64,000 nucleotides of DNA from Oscillospiraceae bacterium (lineage in GTDB: Bacteria; Bacillota; Clostridia; Oscillospirales; Ruminococcaceae). A program made the translations under genes and the position numbers. Where the stretch lies: positions 1-64,000 of the forward strand of contig JAGAZJ010000019.1 of NCBI GenBank assembly GCA_018110925.1. Direction: 5' to 3'. Shown piece after piece: positions 61,105 through 64,000 of the stretch (position 1 is the stretch's first letter; each line of letters starts with the position of its first letter). The notes under the pieces are model-generated. The model made no database searches. It was not told where the DNA came from and saw nothing but the letters and a program-made list of their open reading frames with translations.

Positions 61105-61572
61105 GTGAAAGTGATAAAGCATATTGCGGTGACAGCCGCTTCGTTATTTATCGCTCTTGGGATCCCGTTTATCTATTGCACGGGAGGCCGTATCGGAGTT
61201 GATGCCGTGAGCAGTGCCACTGTCGAGGTCACGGCACCGTCGGGTAACTTCATAGTGGTGATAAATCCTGAAAGATCCTCATATGATACTGAATGGGAGC
61301 GGTTCTTTAATGGCGGTGACGGCGGCAGCATAATGGAGGATATCGTCTGTCTTACCGTTTCTTCTGATGCGGCGGGGAACGAGTTGGCACGCTCATATAT
61401 GTCAAGACTGCCCGAAAACCAGATGAAGATACACTCTGAGGAGAGCCTTATGGCAGTATCCATGGAGGAACACGGGCTTTTCGATATTATGATAATATCG
61501 GCTGAGACTGCCGACAGTTTAGGTCTTGACACCGGGACGAACATCACTGTGACTGTCAGAAAAGAGGAATGA
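61105..61572 (+). CDS. Membrane-anchored protein with an isolated flavinylation-like motif
   Basis: 155 residues, family not recognised. One N-terminal TM segment (about 7-24), then at once GVDAVSSATVEV. D33-A-V-S-S-A-T39 is close to the flavinylation motif (Dxx[S/T]GA[S/T], Gly replaced by Ser). The FMN_bind fold that usually carries it is missing. The remaining 110 residues (NFIVVINPERSSYDTEW and the later IHSEESLMAVSMEEHGLFD and IMIISAETADSLGL) form a separate alpha/beta-looking part. The start is GTG at 61105 with AGGAGACGGG. It sits between the FMN lipoprotein and the cytochrome b-like gene, 1 nt before the latter. Confidence 0.75.
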   Translation: MKVIKHIAVTAASLFIALGIPFIYCTGGRIGVDAVSSATVEVTAPSGNFIVVINPERSSYDTEWERFFNGGDGGSIMEDIVCLTVSSDAAGNELARSYMSRLPENQMKIHSEESLMAVSMEEHGLFDIMIISAETADSLGLDTGTNITVTVRKEE

Positions 61573-61573
61573 T

Positions 61574-62113
61574 ATGAGAAAAGTGAATGCTGTTACAACA
61601 GTTCTGCTCATCGTGTTGTTTCTCATGCACGGTATATTCGGAGCAATGAACATATCCGGCATAGGCTTTATCCCCATGACTGCGGTGACATATATATTCG
61701 TTCTGCTGCTTGCTGTACATATAGTGATCGGTGTGATGCTCACCGTACGCACGATAAGAGTAAAGAAAAAAACAGGCGTGTCATATCCGAAAGAAAACCG
61801 TTTGTTCTGGGCAAGGCGGATAAGCGGCTTCGCTATAATGATATTCATGCTGGTGCATTTCGTATCATTCAGCTATACTGACGGCGATACTCTGAGACTT
61901 CACAGATTTGATGCGCTTCGTCTGACGGGAAATATCATGCTGGTGCTTTCTCTTGCTGTCCATATCATTTCAAATGCAAGACCTGCCATGATCGCACTTG
62001 GGATAAAAAGGCTCAGAGAATATGCGGCGGATATCCTGGTAGTGCTGTCGGTATTGCTTGCCTTTATGGGTGCGGCTTTCGTTGTATATTTTATCCGCTG
62101 GAATTTCGTGTGA
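61574..62113 (+). CDS. Cytochrome b-like membrane anchor of a fumarate/succinate reductase
   Basis: 179 residues with five TM segments (about 5-25, 36-58, 83-101, 118-137 and 153-174). Histidines H19, H49, H95 and H130 lie in the membrane parts, one per helix, the arrangement of a diheme cytochrome b as in SdhC/FrdC. H110 is in a loop. The sequence itself is divergent. The flavoprotein and iron-sulfur subunits follow directly, so this is most likely their membrane anchor and links them to quinones or to the extracytoplasmic flavin proteins. Confidence 0.75.
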   Translation: MRKVNAVTTVLLIVLFLMHGIFGAMNISGIGFIPMTAVTYIFVLLLAVHIVIGVMLTVRTIRVKKKTGVSYPKENRLFWARRISGFAIMIFMLVHFVSFSYTDGDTLRLHRFDALRLTGNIMLVLSLAVHIISNARPAMIALGIKRLREYAADILVVLSVLLAFMGAAFVVYFIRWNFV

Positions 62114-62130
62114 TGAGATGAGGTGAGGAT

Positions 62131-63732
62131 ATGTATATCAGTATAATCGGAGCCGGACTTGCGGGACTGTCAGCGGCGCTGACGCTGGCGGAACGGGGAA
62201 TACCCTGTGCGCTCATATCTTCACAGGGGTCTGAGAGGGCACAGTCTGTGCTTGCAGAGGGCGGTATAAATGCGGCTCTTGACAATATGGGTGAGGATGA
62301 CACAACGGCAGAGCATTTTGCCGATACTATGAAAGGCGGAGCTGACCTTGCCGACCCCAATGCGGTAAAGGGATTGACAGATGCCGCTCCGGATATTATC
62401 AGACGGCTTGAAGGCTATGGTGTGCCGTTTCACAGGGAGAACGGCAGAATAGCCCAAAGAAATTTCGGAGGGCAGAAGAAAAAGAGAACGGTATTTGCCA
62501 AAAGCAGTACCGGAAAGATAGTAATGTCAGCCCTTACGGACGAGGTCAGGAAATATGAGGCAATGGGGCTTGTGAAGCGCTTTTGTCATCATGAAGCAGT
62601 TGATATAGACATTGCCGAAAGGGATGGCAGACTCGTCTGCGGCGGTGTGACATTCATAGATATCTATACGGGCAGAAAGTATCATCTTGACGGCAGGGTG
62701 ATACTGGCTTCGGGTGGGCTGAACGGCTTTTTTCCGGGGCACACTACCGGAACTGTCCCGAACACGGGCAGACTGACAGCGCTTCTTTTTTCTAAGGGGA
62801 TAGAGATAGCTGACCCTGAATTTATCCAATATCATCCTACAACAGTATCTGCCTGCGGCAAGCGCCTTCTGATAAGCGAGGCGGCAAGGGGAGAGGGCGG
62901 CAGGCTCTTTGTTATGCGAGGCGGCGAAAGATGGTATTTCATGCGTGACAAGTACCCCGAGATGGGCGACCTGATGCCACGTGATGTTGTGTCCCGTGAG
63001 ATATGGAACGTTACGCACAACGACGGATGCGGCGATGAGGTGTATCTCGACCTGACAGTGATACCAGCCGATACATGGCAGAATAAGCTCTCTGATATGA
63101 GAGAGGAGATAAGATATCAGCTGGGTATCGATCCAGTGAATGAACCTGTGAAGATATCCCCCGGGATACACTTTTTTATGGGCGGCATTTGTGTGGATAA
63201 ATGTCACCGCACGAATGCAGATGGACTTTATGCGGCAGGCGAGTGTGCTTGTCAGTATCACGGTGCGAACCGTCTTGGCGGCAACTCTATGCTTGGTGCT
63301 CTGTACGGCGGACTATGTGCCGCAGATGGCCTGGCAGGCGAAGATGTTCTGCCTCCTGAGCCGTTAGAGACAGGCTCGGACGGCGGTGAAGTTACGACGG
63401 GCTTTCCCGATGGATTTGACGGGAAGCTGTGTGATATACTGTTGTCGGGGCTTGGCATCGTAAGGGATGAAAAGACTATGCAGGCGGCTGTTGACAGGCT
63501 CGGTGTTCTGGAGAGAGAAGACCTTGACGATACACAAAGACAAAGACTGTATCTCGGAAAAGCAATGCTGATGGGAGCACTTCTCAGAAAAGAGAGCAGG
63601 GGAGCACATTTTCGCAGTGACTATCCCGAGAGAGATGAGAACTATCGCAAAATGACTGTGGCAAAATACAAGGACGGCGGTATAGATATCACTTACAGGG
63701 ATATACCGGAGCTTGAAAAAGGTGAGGCGTGA
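62131..63732 (+). CDS. Fumarate reductase/succinate dehydrogenase flavoprotein-like subunit
   Basis: 533 residues. FAD-binding GAGLAGLSAAL at the N-terminus; active-site features of E. coli FrdA are kept: QYHPT, EAARGEGG, PRDVVSREIW, HFFMGG and HGANRLGGNSM. The motif that carries covalent FAD (RSHTVAAEGG in FrdA) reads RAQSVLAEGG, so the FAD His is Gln (Q38), and NTGDG reads NTGRL. It probably binds FAD non-covalently and works mainly as a fumarate reductase. L-aspartate oxidase is the main alternative but is not expected beside FrdB-like and cytochrome b-like genes. No signal peptide, so cytoplasmic. GAGGTGAGG precedes the ATG. Confidence 0.85.
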   Translation: MYISIIGAGLAGLSAALTLAERGIPCALISSQGSERAQSVLAEGGINAALDNMGEDDTTAEHFADTMKGGADLADPNAVKGLTDAAPDIIRRLEGYGVPFHRENGRIAQRNFGGQKKKRTVFAKSSTGKIVMSALTDEVRKYEAMGLVKRFCHHEAVDIDIAERDGRLVCGGVTFIDIYTGRKYHLDGRVILASGGLNGFFPGHTTGTVPNTGRLTALLFSKGIEIADPEFIQYHPTTVSACGKRLLISEAARGEGGRLFVMRGGERWYFMRDKYPEMGDLMPRDVVSREIWNVTHNDGCGDEVYLDLTVIPADTWQNKLSDMREEIRYQLGIDPVNEPVKISPGIHFFMGGICVDKCHRTNADGLYAAGECACQYHGANRLGGNSMLGALYGGLCAADGLAGEDVLPPEPLETGSDGGEVTTGFPDGFDGKLCDILLSGLGIVRDEKTMQAAVDRLGVLEREDLDDTQRQRLYLGKAMLMGALLRKESRGAHFRSDYPERDENYRKMTVAKYKDGGIDITYRDIPELEKGEA

Positions 63733-63733
63733 T

Positions 63734-64000
63734 ATGGAGTATACGATAACGATAGCACGTCAGCGTCCCGGAGGGGAGAAATACCGTCAGACCATAAACT
63801 ATGAGAGCGATACGGACAAAAGCATAGCAATGGTCCTGACCGAGATAAACAGCCGAAAGCTTTATATGACCGATAAACAGGCGACACCCATAAAGTGGGA
63901 ATGCAGCTGTTTGCAGAAAAAGTGCGGGGCGTGTGCCATGGTGATAAACGGCAGACCGTGCCTTGCTTGTGACAGACGGCTTTCGCAGTGGTGCGGTAAT
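63734..64000 (+). CDS. Fumarate reductase/succinate dehydrogenase iron-sulfur subunit, 5' part
   Basis: 89 codons to the window edge. The N-terminal 2Fe-2S ferredoxin domain is recognisable by the cysteines CSC, KKCGAC and PCLAC (about residues 57-80), in the CxxxxCGxC...C order of SdhB/FrdB. The later [3Fe-4S] and [4Fe-4S] cysteines are outside the window. It lies 1 nt after the flavoprotein gene stop and completes the A-B-C subunit set. Confidence 0.88.
   Translation, partial: MEYTITIARQRPGGEKYRQTINYESDTDKSIAMVLTEINSRKLYMTDKQATPIKWECSCLQKKCGACAMVINGRPCLACDRRLSQWCGN

Noticed and set aside
62131..63732. L-aspartate oxidase (NadB) for the flavoprotein
   Set aside because: The loss of the FAD histidine fits NadB, but the next gene encodes a FrdB-type 2Fe-2S domain and the preceding one a cytochrome b-like anchor, and neither nadA nor nadC is adjacent.

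Overview
The window reads as chromosome from an anaerobic, low-to-medium GC Gram-positive bacterium of the class Clostridia, most likely a Ruminococcus-like gut member of the Oscillospiraceae. The evidence is a set of families common in that group (DUF4364, DUF6472, DUF975, DUF3021 with LytTR, LarB/C/E, GatCAB, an aldo/keto reductase with ferredoxin cysteines), strong AGGAGG-type ribosome binding sites, many TTGACA-17-TATAAT promoters, and several lipoproteins with no outer-membrane genes. No rRNA, tRNA, CRISPR array, insertion sequence or phage gene was recognised. Coding density is high and most genes sit in short same-strand runs.

Layout. 1-254 holds the 3' end of a broken or partial unknown gene. 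348-4704 (minus) is an aminotransferase, trpS, a two-TM protein and a CNNM/HlyC-type transporter. 5069-11926 (plus) has a SulP anion transporter, carB, an RlmA-like methyltransferase and a diacylglycerol kinase-like protein. 12016-15563 has two small membrane proteins, a folded RNA segment, and larB-larC-larE for the nickel-pincer cofactor, without larA. 15616-20700 has a chemoreceptor, a DUF2461 protein (minus), an AraC-type regulator and a GTPase. 20951-25934 is one operon: a 56-residue DUF6472 protein, rsmA, a small protein, type II pantothenate kinase, CbiE-CbiT and a MutS-like ATPase. 26044-26958 (minus) is an AT-richer pair. 27229-30966 has LytTR-DUF3021-ABC-ABC2, a YjbR/EVE-like fusion and a NUDIX hydrolase. 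31283-37511 is aroB-aroA-aroC-DUF4364-galK-galE. 37664-39344 has an orphan solute-binding lipoprotein and a CPBP-family protein. 39492-50774 (minus) has a GH31 enzyme, a DUF975 protein, gatCAB, an AlkZ-related protein, an aldo/keto reductase, a 45-residue ORF and two lipoproteins.

The most distinctive part is 50973-64000 (plus). It starts with a flavinylation module (ApbE, a NusG-II domain protein, a Gx-family transporter) and a transglutaminase-like lipoprotein. A complete iron-uptake operon follows (FTR1 permease, P19/Tp34 lipoprotein, DUF2318 membrane protein, two FtsX-like permeases, ABC ATPase), in the gene order of the Campylobacter p19 locus. An internal promoter then drives an FMN-binding lipoprotein with the SGAT flavinylation motif, a small membrane-anchored protein carrying an isolated DAVSSAT sequence, a five-TM histidine-rich cytochrome b-like protein, a fumarate reductase/succinate dehydrogenase-type flavoprotein that lacks the covalent-FAD histidine, and its iron-sulfur subunit, cut by the window end. 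I infer an extracytoplasmic flavin electron-transfer chain physically linked to iron uptake. The membrane-anchored protein at 61105-61572 is the least explained component.
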